A stretch of 64,000 nt of DNA from Akkermansia muciniphila (GTDB lineage: Bacteria; Verrucomicrobiota; Verrucomicrobiia; Limisphaerales; SIAT01). Position 1 is the stretch's first letter; each line of letters starts with the position of its first letter. Shown in pieces: positions 41,810 through 50,186 of the stretch. Under the pieces are notes generated by a model. It was not told the DNA's origin, did no database searches, and saw nothing but the letters and a program-made list of their open reading frames with translations. The stretch spans positions 17,822 to 81,821 of the forward strand of contig CAMDJP010000001.1 in assembly GCA_945900775.1 (NCBI GenBank), read 5' to 3'. The translations under genes and the position numbers were made by a program.

Positions 41810-42964
41810 ATGATAACTGTCCTTTTCATTTCTTTATTGAGCAGTGCCGTCTCGGCCTTTTTTATTGTTCGTTTTTCCCACCTTCATCTACACGTCACGT
41901 CTGACACTGCATTTGGCGAAGGTCCTCAAAAAATTCATCACGAAATCACGCCTCGCATCGGTGGAGTGGCTATTGCGATTGGCCTAATCGCCGGTCTGTT
42001 AGCGGCAGTTCAAACTGATGTATTGTCCGGCAAGAAATTCCAAATGTGGATACTTTGTGTCACTCCCGTATTTTTCGCAGGTCTAGCGGAAGACATCACA
42101 AAAAAGGTCGGCGCGCGCTGGAGACTTGGCGCCGCCTTTGGAGCGGCATTACTCGCTTTGATTCTGCTTGATGGAGAAGTGCCTCCACTCGGCACCGCAG
42201 CATTCATTGGTCAACCTTTTTATCCCGCGCTCTGCGTTGCGTTCACTCTCTTCGCTGTTGGCGGCGTTACGCACGCCTTCAATATTATGGATGGTCTCCA
42301 CGGTTTATTGGGTGGCATGTCGATATTGACCCTCGCTGCTCTTGCGTGGATGTCGGACAGGATCGGAGATAGCGAGTTGTTTATTGCTTGCTTGAGTCTG
42401 CTCGGTGGCGTGTTTGGCTTTCTTATTTTCAATTTCCCATTTGGAAAACTCTTTGCCGGCGATGCTGGCGCCTATCTCATAGGGTTTGTGATTGCCGAGA
42501 TTTCTGTCCTGCTGAGCGCAAGACATCCAGAGGTCTCCCCGTGGTTTATCCTATTGCTGCTGGCGTATCCGGTAACAGAAGTCTTGTTTTCTATTTATCG
42601 GCGGTCTTTTTTGAAGCAGCAACCCGCAGGCAAACCCGACGGCTTGCATCTCCATTCGCTTTTATACAAACGAATTGGGATCTGGATTTGGGACGATGAC
42701 ACCAACGTCTTAGCCAAAGCGCTTTCCAATTCCTTCGCGACCGTCTTAGTGTGGGTTTTGATGTTATTGCCCTTGGGGATGGCGGTGCTTTTCTGCGATC
42801 GTCCTCCACTTCTGATCTGCGGCTGCATAGGTTTTATGCTTTGCTACGTTTCTCTGTACTGGGGATTGGTTCGATTCAAGACCCCACGGTGGCTGCTTTG
42901 GATTAAAGCCGTTCGCTACCATAAAAACGCGAAACGCCTCTTAGATCCCGCATGCCGCGAATGA
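41810..42964 (+). CDS. MraY/WecA-like polyprenyl-phosphate sugar-1-phosphate transferase (GT4 family)
   Basis: A 384-residue integral membrane enzyme with about ten to eleven hydrophobic segments. It has the family's AFNIMDGLHGLLGG (aspartate-rich site, about 156-169), GKLFAGDAGAYLIGF and a cytoplasmic loop ending in PDGLHLHSLLYKR, akin to the H-x-H loop of WecA/TagO. It would load GlcNAc-, GalNAc- or related sugar-1-phosphate onto undecaprenyl phosphate. MraY itself is less likely because no mur genes are near. The coding sequence is about 45-50 percent GC in sampled lines, clearly lower than the neighbours, and it starts 46 bases after tRNA-Pro, which hints at acquisition. Confidence 0.9.
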   Translation: MITVLFISLLSSAVSAFFIVRFSHLHLHVTSDTAFGEGPQKIHHEITPRIGGVAIAIGLIAGLLAAVQTDVLSGKKFQMWILCVTPVFFAGLAEDITKKVGARWRLGAAFGAALLALILLDGEVPPLGTAAFIGQPFYPALCVAFTLFAVGGVTHAFNIMDGLHGLLGGMSILTLAALAWMSDRIGDSELFIACLSLLGGVFGFLIFNFPFGKLFAGDAGAYLIGFVIAEISVLLSARHPEVSPWFILLLLAYPVTEVLFSIYRRSFLKQQPAGKPDGLHLHSLLYKRIGIWIWDDDTNVLAKALSNSFATVLVWVLMLLPLGMAVLFCDRPPLLICGCIGFMLCYVSLYWGLVRFKTPRWLLWIKAVRYHKNAKRLLDPACRE

Positions 42965-43047
42965 AATCTCTCTATTCGCTAAGGCGTTTTGCTCGTCACT
43001 AGGCCGAGTGATTGACTTTTCCATGCCTAACGTCTAAGTATTGTGTG

Positions 43048-44439
43048 ATGAAGAATGCTTTCATTTGCCTCTTGGGTGCTACAGTGGGCGTTTCTCACAT
43101 TGCCGGTGCGCCGGTCGATTTCGTTAAGGAAATACAACCACTTCTCGAATTCAACTGTGTGGCCTGCCACCGCGAAGGGTACGCGAAGGGGGGCTTACGA
43201 CTCGACCGCCGCGATGAGGCCTTCAAGGGTGGCGACTTGGGTGTTGGCATCGTTGCTGGAAAACCGGAGAAAAGCCCCGTTTATACTTGGACCGTGGTTC
43301 CAGCGGATGACGAGCGCTTGATGCCACCGAAGGCGAAGAACGGCCCATTGTCCAAGGACAAGACCGACCTCATTCGTGACTGGATAGCTCAAGGCGCTCA
43401 GTGGCCGAAGGATCTTGTGCTTATAGGGAAGAAAATCGATGAGATTGCTGGCGATGAGAAGACGCTCGCGATCGAACTGCACAAGCGCATCGTGAGTGCA
43501 ATAAGCGAGACATCCGCTTCGCAGATGAAGCCCTATACCTCGAAGATTCCGGGTGCCGACATCGAGTTTTCGATGCAGCCGATTCCCGCTGGCGACTTTG
43601 TCATGGGCAGCGCGACGGCTGAAGCGGGTCGCAAGACGGATGAAAGTCCCCAGCACAAGGTGAAGATTGCCCCTTTCTGGATGGGTAAATTCGAGGTGAC
43701 ATGGGATGAGTTTGAACTCTTCATGTATCCCGAGGAAGAGAAGCGCACGATGGTCCGCTTCGGCCCGACAAAGGAGGACAAGGTTCTTGACGCTGTCAGT
43801 CGACCGACCAAGCCGTACGTGGAGATGAGCTTCGGTATGGGTAAAGTCGGTTTTCCTGCGATTTCGATGACGCACTATGCGGCTAATAAGTATTGTCAGT
43901 GGCTCAGCTCGAAGACGGGGCATTTCTATCGCCTGCCAACCGAAGCGGAGTGGGAATACGCCTGTCGTGCTGGCACGCAGACGGCCTATTCGTGGGGCGA
44001 CGATCCGAAGCTGGCGAAGGAATATGCGTGGTTCGAGAACAACAGCGAGTTCAAGTACCAGAAGATTGGCAAGAAGAAGCCAAATGCATGGGGTCTCCAC
44101 GACATGCACGGCAACGTCGCCGAGTGGTGTATCGACCAGTACGCCGCAGATTACGCCCGATTCAAAGCATCAGTAACCGAAAATCCGTGGACGAAATCCA
44201 CTACACCCTATCCACACGTGGCTCGTGGCGGCTCATGGGATGACGCACCGGATAAACTCCGCAGCGCGGCGCGGCGCGCCTCGGACAAGTCATGGAAACA
44301 GCAGGACCCTCAACTCCCGAAGAGCATCTGGTATCTTACCGACGCCCAGTTCCTCGGCTTCCGCGTCGTACGTCCGCTCAAAGTGCCCTCGGCCGAAGAG
44401 TTGCAGGCCTTCTGGAACAACGGTGTGGAACGCGAGTAA
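43048..44439 (+). CDS. Secreted cytochrome c / SUMF1 (formylglycine-generating-like) fusion
   Basis: A 463-residue exported protein. After a signal peptide (about 1-21) comes a planctomycetal-type cytochrome c domain (about 25-115) with haem site CVACH (37-41), GGLRLD and the RLMPPK methionine region as axial ligand. Residues about 185-455 form a SUMF1/FGE-sulfatase domain with IPAGDFVMGS, FEVTWDEF, RLPTEAEWEYACRAG, HGNVAEW and VARGGSW. The catalytic cysteine expected after RGGS in true formylglycine-generating enzymes is not seen, so sulfatase activation is doubtful. ATG 43048 puts the signal peptide at the start. Confidence 0.87.
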   Translation: MKNAFICLLGATVGVSHIAGAPVDFVKEIQPLLEFNCVACHREGYAKGGLRLDRRDEAFKGGDLGVGIVAGKPEKSPVYTWTVVPADDERLMPPKAKNGPLSKDKTDLIRDWIAQGAQWPKDLVLIGKKIDEIAGDEKTLAIELHKRIVSAISETSASQMKPYTSKIPGADIEFSMQPIPAGDFVMGSATAEAGRKTDESPQHKVKIAPFWMGKFEVTWDEFELFMYPEEEKRTMVRFGPTKEDKVLDAVSRPTKPYVEMSFGMGKVGFPAISMTHYAANKYCQWLSSKTGHFYRLPTEAEWEYACRAGTQTAYSWGDDPKLAKEYAWFENNSEFKYQKIGKKKPNAWGLHDMHGNVAEWCIDQYAADYARFKASVTENPWTKSTTPYPHVARGGSWDDAPDKLRSAARRASDKSWKQQDPQLPKSIWYLTDAQFLGFRVVRPLKVPSAEELQAFWNNGVERE

Positions 44440-44663
44440 CTCGAAGCCTGAGCGGTTCATCGATTCGCGACCGCAGGGAGTAAAAACACGAGAATCCTTG
44501 CGCGACCCTTCCAGGGCCTGATGGGACTGAAAGCACCAGTTTTGCGCCGGGTTACCCAACAGTTTTTTCGGTGATGGACAATTCACACGGGAGACGATAG
44601 AGAATCACCCGCTCCAGCGACACAGCACGCGCCGGCGCACCGAAGAACGAACCTAAACGATTT

Positions 44664-46034
44664 ATGAACCAAAACACACCGCTGAACCCGAGCTTTTCGC
44701 GCCGGGATTTCCTCTCCAACACCACCAAGGCGACAGCTGCCGCCTCGCTGCTCGGCACGCTGCCGATTGAGCGTTTCGCTCTTGGCGCCTCGCCGAGCGA
44801 CACGGTGAAGGTCGCTCTCATCGGCTGCGGCGGGCGCGGTTCCGGCGCGGCGAACCAAGCCCTGAGCACTGACGGCTCCGTTAAGCTCGTGGCCGCGGCG
44901 GACGTGCATCCGGACCGGATGAATGGCGCCATCGGCAATCTTACGAAGGGTCACAAGGACAAGGTGGACATTAAGAAGGAGAACATGTTTCTCGGGTTCG
45001 ACGGTTATAAGAAAGCCATCTCGCTCGCCGACGTGGTGATTCTTGCCACGCCGCCGGGCTTTCGCCCGATGCAGTTCGAGGAGGCGGTGCGCCAGGGCAA
45101 ACACGTGTTCATGGAGAAGCCGGTCTGCGTGGACGCGCCCGGCTTCCGCAAAGTGATGGCTGCCGCCCAAGAGGCGAAGAAGAAGAACCTCAAGGTCGGC
45201 GTCGGTCTTCAGCGGCATCATCAGGCTGGGTATCTGGAGACGATGAAGCGCCTGCATGACGGCGCCATTGGTGACATCGTGGCGATGCGCGCCTACTGGA
45301 ATGGCAACACCCCGTGGGTGCGTCGCCGCGACGAACTCGAAAAACAATACGGCCGCAAGCTCACCGAGATGGAGTACCAACTCCGCAATTGGTACTACTT
45401 CGTCTGGCTCTGCGGCGACCATATCGCCGAGCAGCACATCCATAATCTCGATGTCATTAACTGGGTGAAAAAAGGCCCGCCCGTCCGCGCTCGCGGCAAC
45501 GGTGGTTGCGAAACCCGCAAAGGCAAGGACTACGGCGAAATCTTCGACCACCATGTCGTCGAGTTCACATACGAAGACGGCTCCGTCTGCTTCAGCCAGT
45601 GCCGCCATCAGCAGGGTTGCTGGAACGATGTCTCCGAGTCTGTCATCGGTACGAAGGGCAAGAGCGACATCAGCCGCCATACCATCACCGGCGACAACGC
45701 ATGGCGCTTCCAAGCCCAAGACCAAGCCAAGCGCAAGGATGCTTACCAGCAGGAGCACGACAACCTCTTCGCCGCCATCCGCAACAACACTCCGTTCAAC
45801 GAAGCCGAGTATGGCGCGACCAGCTCGATGACCTCTGTACTCGGTCGCATGGCGACCTACTCGGGCAAGGAGGTCACTTGGGATCAGGCCATCAAATCTG
45901 AAGTGGACACGATGGTTCCGAACATCGACAAGGTGTCGTTCGAAGAGGCGATGCAGCTAATGCCGAAGAGCCTGCCGGATCCGGTCACCGGACTCTACAA
46001 GCTGTCCGTGCCCGGCCAGACCACCGTCATCTAA
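44664..46034 (+). CDS. Tat-exported Gfo/Idh/MocA family oxidoreductase
   Basis: A 456-residue oxidoreductase with the twin-arginine signal SRRDFLSNTTKATAAASLLG, so it is exported folded with its cofactor. The Rossmann domain starts VKVALIGCGGRGSGAANQAL, with MEKPVCVD as the conserved Lys-Pro motif and CGDHIAEQHIHNLDVINW the catalytic helix. Such periplasmic members are typical of PVC bacteria and act on unknown sugars. A 224-base region upstream (44440-44663) shows no gene or clear promoter. A terminator follows 22 bases after the stop. Confidence 0.9.
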   Translation: MNQNTPLNPSFSRRDFLSNTTKATAAASLLGTLPIERFALGASPSDTVKVALIGCGGRGSGAANQALSTDGSVKLVAAADVHPDRMNGAIGNLTKGHKDKVDIKKENMFLGFDGYKKAISLADVVILATPPGFRPMQFEEAVRQGKHVFMEKPVCVDAPGFRKVMAAAQEAKKKNLKVGVGLQRHHQAGYLETMKRLHDGAIGDIVAMRAYWNGNTPWVRRRDELEKQYGRKLTEMEYQLRNWYYFVWLCGDHIAEQHIHNLDVINWVKKGPPVRARGNGGCETRKGKDYGEIFDHHVVEFTYEDGSVCFSQCRHQQGCWNDVSESVIGTKGKSDISRHTITGDNAWRFQAQDQAKRKDAYQQEHDNLFAAIRNNTPFNEAEYGATSSMTSVLGRMATYSGKEVTWDQAIKSEVDTMVPNIDKVSFEEAMQLMPKSLPDPVTGLYKLSVPGQTTVI

Positions 46035-46038
46035 TTAA

Positions 46039-47088
46039 GTGTTTCCGTTTTCTCATAACACCCGCATCTGGCGACAGGTGCGGGTGTTTTGTTTACTACT
46101 ACTCACTGGTTGCGCAACGACACGCGAGGAAATAGGCCGCGAAACGCTCTCTCGCCTCGAGTTCGCTCAGCCCGCGATGGGCACGATGTTCCGTATCGTT
46201 CTCTACGCATCAGATCAAAAACGTGGCGAGGCGGCTGCGAAGGCCGCCTTTGCCCGTGTCATCGAACTCGAGCGCGCGATGACCGACTACAATCCCGAAA
46301 GTGAACTGCTTCGCCTCTGCCGCCAACCGCACGGCCAGCCGATTCATGTAAGCCACGATCTCTTCGCCGCGTTGCGATACGCTCGTGAGTTAGCCGAATT
46401 GACTAGCGGTGCGGTTGACCCGACCGTCGGCCCCTATGTCCAGCTCTGGCGTCGCGGCCGTCGTCAACGTGAATTACCAGCGCCCGAAAAGATTGCCGAG
46501 GCAGCTCCTGCTGTCGGCTGGAAAAAGTTTCAACTCGATCCCACAAAGCAGACCGTTACGTTGTTCGCACCGAACATGCGCCTCGACCTCGGCGGCGTTG
46601 GAAAAGGGTACGCGGCTGATGCGGCGCTGACGCTATTGCGAAATCGCGGCATCACGGCGGCTCTCGTCGCCGCCAGTGGCGATCTTGCCATTGGTGATCC
46701 GCCGCCGGGCAAGACTGGCTGGGATATTGGATTGATGTCCTTCACCAGTGATAAACCGGGCCAGCAGGTGACGCTTCGAAATTGTGCCGTCTCCACTTCG
46801 GGCGACACCGAACAGTTTCTGTTGTTCGACGGCGTGCGTTACTCCCACATCGTGGACCCGCGTACCGGTCGCGCGCTCACAAACCGCGTTAGCGCCAACG
46901 TTGTTGCGCCAACGGCCACGCAGAGTGACCTCCTAGCCACAGCCGTTTGCGTGCTCGGGGCGGAGAAAAGCTTGGAGATTTTCAGAAAGCTCGACGGAGT
47001 TCATTTCCGCGCTGTCATGCTGCGTGGTGAAAAGCCGTCGGAAATCGTTTCGCCCGAATTCCCGCCAGCAAAAAAGACAGAGAAGTGA
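46039..47088 (+). CDS. apbE: ApbE-family FAD:protein FMN transferase, predicted lipoprotein
   Basis: Transfers FMN from FAD onto Thr/Ser of periplasmic electron-transfer proteins (Nqr/Rnf subunits and relatives). FAQPAMGTMFRIVL, ELTSGAVDPTVGPYVQLW, LDLGGVGKGYAADAA, and YSHIVDPRTGRAL are the family motifs. With GTG 46039 the N-terminus has a basic n-region then FCLLLLTGC, a good lipobox with Cys25. GTG 46078 and GTG 46084 are alternatives, all overlapping the terminator hairpin of the upstream gene. 349 residues from the first GTG. Confidence 0.9.
   Translation: MFPFSHNTRIWRQVRVFCLLLLTGCATTREEIGRETLSRLEFAQPAMGTMFRIVLYASDQKRGEAAAKAAFARVIELERAMTDYNPESELLRLCRQPHGQPIHVSHDLFAALRYARELAELTSGAVDPTVGPYVQLWRRGRRQRELPAPEKIAEAAPAVGWKKFQLDPTKQTVTLFAPNMRLDLGGVGKGYAADAALTLLRNRGITAALVAASGDLAIGDPPPGKTGWDIGLMSFTSDKPGQQVTLRNCAVSTSGDTEQFLLFDGVRYSHIVDPRTGRALTNRVSANVVAPTATQSDLLATAVCVLGAEKSLEIFRKLDGVHFRAVMLRGEKPSEIVSPEFPPAKKTEK
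46057..46094 (+). terminator. Strong hairpin terminator overlapping the apbE start
   Basis: AACACCCGCA (46057-46066) pairs perfectly with TGCGGGTGTT (46079-46088), loop 12 bases, then TTGTTT. It is well placed to end the 44664 transcript but lies inside the signal-peptide codons of apbE if GTG 46039 is used. Confidence 0.8.
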
Positions 47089-47111
47089 GCGCCGCGTAAT
47101 CGTCGATGGCG

Positions 47112-48131
47112 TCAGGTCACCAACCGTTCGCGCAGTTGTGCTACGCTCGCGGTGCCCGTGGTGCCAAGCTGGTGGATAACCACCGAGGATGCGACCATCG
47201 CAATCTCTAGCGCCTCGCCCAGTGCGGCCCCGGCGGCGAACGCACAGGTGAGGTTCGCCGTCACCGCATCGCCCGCGCCGACAATGTCGATTTCGCCCCG
47301 CACCGGCAGTGAAGCGACATGCTCCACCGCTCCCGCCGCGTTGGCTCCGATGATTCCCTCCTCCGAAAGAGTGACGAAAACAGGTCTGCTGGTTTTTCGG
47401 GCGAGCTCTGCCGCGGCCTGTTTTACTTCCGAGAGGCTGGAGGATTCTCTGCTTCCAGTCATAGCCGTTAGTTCTGCGCGGTTCATTTTGAGAGAGACCG
47501 CTGGCCAACCGCACAAGCCGCGTCGGCTATCGCCGAGAATCAGAAGTTTCGGACGACTACTCGCGATTTCGCCAGCCGCATCGAGCAGGCGATTAGTCAC
47601 CACGCCGGTTTCCCGGACATCGACTTGGTCGAGCAGGATGATGGCGTCGACCGTCGCCGCGATTTCCCGCAGCGAAGCGATGAGTTGCTCTTGAACTACG
47701 GTGGGCGTCGGCGATGAATTCTTGCTGTCGAGCCGGCTCAACTCTTCGGGCGGGCGCGTGGGGTGGATGACGAGCGGTTTGCAGTAGGTGAAGGTGCGGC
47801 GCTCGGCGGTCTGGAGGAAGTATTCCATCCGCACGCCCGGCATTTGGCGCAGAGCGCGCTGCAGTTCGTAACCCTCGCCGTCCTCACCGCAGAAGCCGAC
47901 CGGCCGAAGCTCGCCCACGCCGAGCGCGACGAGGTTGTTGAGGATGGTTCCTGCGCCGCCCGGTTGACTGCGGACGTTCACCACATTGTAGACAGGCAAG
48001 CCGGTCTCGATCGATGTCTCGGCACGTGCTGGGTCGATTTCGAGGTAACGATCGAGGCAGAAGTCGCCCACCACCGCGATGCGCAGCGCCGCGTATCTGC
48101 TGGTGATATCCTGTAGGCGTTCCCGGTTCAC
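47112..48131 (-). CDS. PfkB/RfaE1-like carbohydrate kinase
   Basis: A 339-residue ribokinase-fold kinase. IAVVGDFCLDRYLEID and RSQPGGAGTILNNLVALG resemble the start of the heptose-7-phosphate kinase RfaE1 more than simple sugar kinases. LLILGDSRRGL, SLKMNRAELTAMTG and the C-terminal DIVGAGDAVTANL supply the sugar/ATP sites, with GAGD giving the catalytic aspartate. There is no nucleotidyltransferase domain. GTG 48131 overlaps the stop of the upstream gene by four bases. It is the third gene of a HAD / DHS-like / kinase operon; the substrate is unknown. Confidence 0.88.
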   Translation of the reverse strand: MNRERLQDITSRYAALRIAVVGDFCLDRYLEIDPARAETSIETGLPVYNVVNVRSQPGGAGTILNNLVALGVGELRPVGFCGEDGEGYELQRALRQMPGVRMEYFLQTAERRTFTYCKPLVIHPTRPPEELSRLDSKNSSPTPTVVQEQLIASLREIAATVDAIILLDQVDVRETGVVTNRLLDAAGEIASSRPKLLILGDSRRGLCGWPAVSLKMNRAELTAMTGSRESSSLSEVKQAAAELARKTSRPVFVTLSEEGIIGANAAGAVEHVASLPVRGEIDIVGAGDAVTANLTCAFAAGAALGEALEIAMVASSVVIHQLGTTGTASVAQLRERLVT

Positions 48132-49243
48132 GCGCTATGAGTGAGTTCGTGCAATAGGTGCTGGACGAAGACGAGGTTGTCACATTCTAGATAATGCATC
48201 TCGCCGCCCATTCGCGAGAAGCTCTTGCAAAAGCGGAGGTAGTAGGCCGGATTGTCTTTGGGCGGCTCGCCCTGCGTCCAGTCCCAGTTCCCGCCATCCT
48301 GCAGGTCCACCACGTACATGCTGTGGCCCTTCACAATCGGCCGGTTGGCCTGCAGGCGAAGGTTGTTCACGCAGCTGAGGCTCTTCTCGAAGACCTGAGG
48401 ACCCATGATGGCCGAGCCGACGGAGAGAACCGCGCCGCCGTCGAGGCCTTCCACCGCGGTGCTGAAGAGACGGAAGTCGGTCGTAGCCGCGCGGCCGAGC
48501 ACAGCGCCGTTGAACATCGGGTGGTTGGAGATGATGTCATAGCCGATGCCGGGATGGACAGTGATTGGGATGTTCCGGCGGAACGCCTGCGCCAAAACAG
48601 AGCTTGCCTTCCACGGATGCTTCACCTCGATACGGCCCGACGGTAGGCGATGACGAAGGATTACCTGCAACAGCTCAGCCCGCGCCGGCGCGAGTGGATG
48701 AGATGGCTCGGCGCGAAGCTGATTTTCCAATTCGTCGCTGCTAGGAAGGATTACGCCATCGTCCGCGATGAAGCGGCCAAGACTTCGCCCGAAACCATCC
48801 TCACGCAACGCACCGACGAGTAGCGCGAGGTGAATATTGCGCCCCGTCTCGTCCCACGCGCCGAACGTGCCAGTGGCGACATTTTTCGCGACACTCTCGG
48901 TGGAGCGGCCGAGAAACGCCCATTCCCAGTCGTGGATGATGCCGGCGCCGTTGGTGGCGAGGTGCGTGATCCAGTCACCGTCCATCAATCGGTCGAGAAT
49001 GAGATGGCCGCCGTTCTTGAGCAGGTGAGCGCCGTAGATGAGTAACACGCTCGCACCGCGGACGCGCGCCGCACGAATGTTTTCTGTAGCGTGGCGGATG
49101 AGCTTGGCGGTCATTTCGCCGCAGGGCGGCAGGGGACGGTCGAGTGGCACGAGCGTCTCCTCGATGGTCGCCATGCTCGCGCGCTCGGCGAGCGGGAAGA
49201 CCTTGAGCTTCGTGAGGTCGAGCGGTTCGGGAAACGGTTGCAT
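48128..49243 (-). CDS. Deoxyhypusine-synthase-like protein of unknown function
   Basis: A 371-residue soluble protein. Its fold pattern follows deoxyhypusine/homospermidine synthases: VLLIYGAHLLKNG and DWITHLATNGAGIIHDWE (like the GGVxED loop), NIPITVHPGIGYDIISNHP (like the IPVF-PALTDGS segment), GGAVLSVGSAIMGP (like the glycine-rich NAD loop), and DLQDGGNWDWTQGEPPKDN (like EFDGSDSGARPDE). The lysine that carries the enzyme-imine in true DHS aligns by eye with an Arg or Leu here, so classical DHS chemistry is doubtful. It lies between a HAD phosphatase gene (15-base gap) and a PfkB kinase gene (4-base overlap). Assignment is pattern-based and needs structural confirmation. Confidence 0.6.
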   Translation of the reverse strand: MQPFPEPLDLTKLKVFPLAERASMATIEETLVPLDRPLPPCGEMTAKLIRHATENIRAARVRGASVLLIYGAHLLKNGGHLILDRLMDGDWITHLATNGAGIIHDWEWAFLGRSTESVAKNVATGTFGAWDETGRNIHLALLVGALREDGFGRSLGRFIADDGVILPSSDELENQLRAEPSHPLAPARAELLQVILRHRLPSGRIEVKHPWKASSVLAQAFRRNIPITVHPGIGYDIISNHPMFNGAVLGRAATTDFRLFSTAVEGLDGGAVLSVGSAIMGPQVFEKSLSCVNNLRLQANRPIVKGHSMYVVDLQDGGNWDWTQGEPPKDNPAYYLRFCKSFSRMGGEMHYLECDNLVFVQHLLHELTHSA

Positions 49244-49258
49244 ACGTTGGCGATGAGC

Positions 49259-50092
49259 TTAAGCGTCCAGCAACCGCGCAAGCAAGGCGTCTGGCTCGCG
49301 GTAATCGGGGATGAGAGCGTCCGCGCCAGCAGCAATTAAAGCACGGCGCTTGTGCGACTCCATCACACCAGAGCCGTTTTGCAACTCGTCGCTAGCGACG
49401 CCGATAGCGAGACCGCCGATTTTTTTCGTCGCTTCGATTTCGACGGCGCCGTCGCCGAATGACAGTAGGCGTGAGCTATTGATCTGCTCCTCTCGCAAGA
49501 TTTGTTCAAGGTGTGCCAGCTTAGAGAAAGTCCGGCGAGGCTTACTGCCGATGACACGTCCACCGAAGAAGCGGCCGACGCCAATTAATTCACTTTCCAC
49601 GCGGACGCGATCCTCGACCGTGCCGCTCAGGATGAAGAGTTTCATGCCGCGCGCAGCGAGCTTTTCTAAAATAACGACCGCGCCATGCACGACGAAGTCT
49701 TCGGGGCGCATCTTCGCTTCGTGGACTTTCGCAGAACGCTCGACAATGTTCCGGTCGAGCGAATCCTGGAACTGTTGTCGCAGCGCCTCAGGATCAGGCG
49801 GTGTACCGCCGCGCTCGCGGACGCGCTCAGCGAACCGCTCCATCTGGTGAATAGTCAGTTTACCGTTCAGCGCATAGATGTCGGCGAGCATCATCTCGTG
49901 CAGGGCCGATTCCGTGTCGCCTACGCGGCGCGGCAGGAGCGGAAGGAAAATCTCCAGCATGATTTCCGGCCAGCCGTGGCGCAACCACGAGAGTGTGCCG
50001 TCGAAGTCGAAGACGACGTGTGTGATGCCCGGCCGAGGCGCGAAACTTGCCGACGCCTCGAACGCGCTCGTCTTCGTCGTCGCAGAAACCAT
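49259..50092 (-). CDS. HAD-superfamily hydrolase (phosphatase-like)
   Basis: A 277-residue HAD protein. Motif I is VVFDFDGTLS (about 27-36) with the nucleophile and acid/base Asp, motif II is FILSGT, motif III lysine lies in SKPRRTFSK, and motif IV is LLSFGDGAVEIEA. A helical C1 cap sits between motifs I and II (about 40-130), as in phosphoglycolate phosphatase/beta-phosphoglucomutase types. The first ATG at 50092 gives a 22-residue N-terminal extension. It is the first gene of the operon with the DHS-like protein and PfkB kinase. Confidence 0.87.
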   Translation of the reverse strand: MVSATTKTSAFEASASFAPRPGITHVVFDFDGTLSWLRHGWPEIMLEIFLPLLPRRVGDTESALHEMMLADIYALNGKLTIHQMERFAERVRERGGTPPDPEALRQQFQDSLDRNIVERSAKVHEAKMRPEDFVVHGAVVILEKLAARGMKLFILSGTVEDRVRVESELIGVGRFFGGRVIGSKPRRTFSKLAHLEQILREEQINSSRLLSFGDGAVEIEATKKIGGLAIGVASDELQNGSGVMESHKRRALIAAGADALIPDYREPDALLARLLDA

Positions 50093-50186
50093 GCGACGAG
50101 AGTAAACGACGGCGCCGCGAAAAGGTCAATTGCCGCTCAGGGAATGATTGCAGTCGTCGTTGGGCTTTGATAGGCAAGCGGAACAA

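Noticed and set aside
41687-42964. Genomic island integrated at tRNA-Pro
   Set aside because: No integrase gene and no repeat of the tRNA 3' end noticed downstream; only one atypical gene, so kept as a weak composition finding.
44583-45758. Minus-strand ORF of 391 codons
   Set aside because: Antisense to the Tat-exported Gfo/Idh/MocA protein; Val/Leu/Asp-rich low-information translation typical of shadows.
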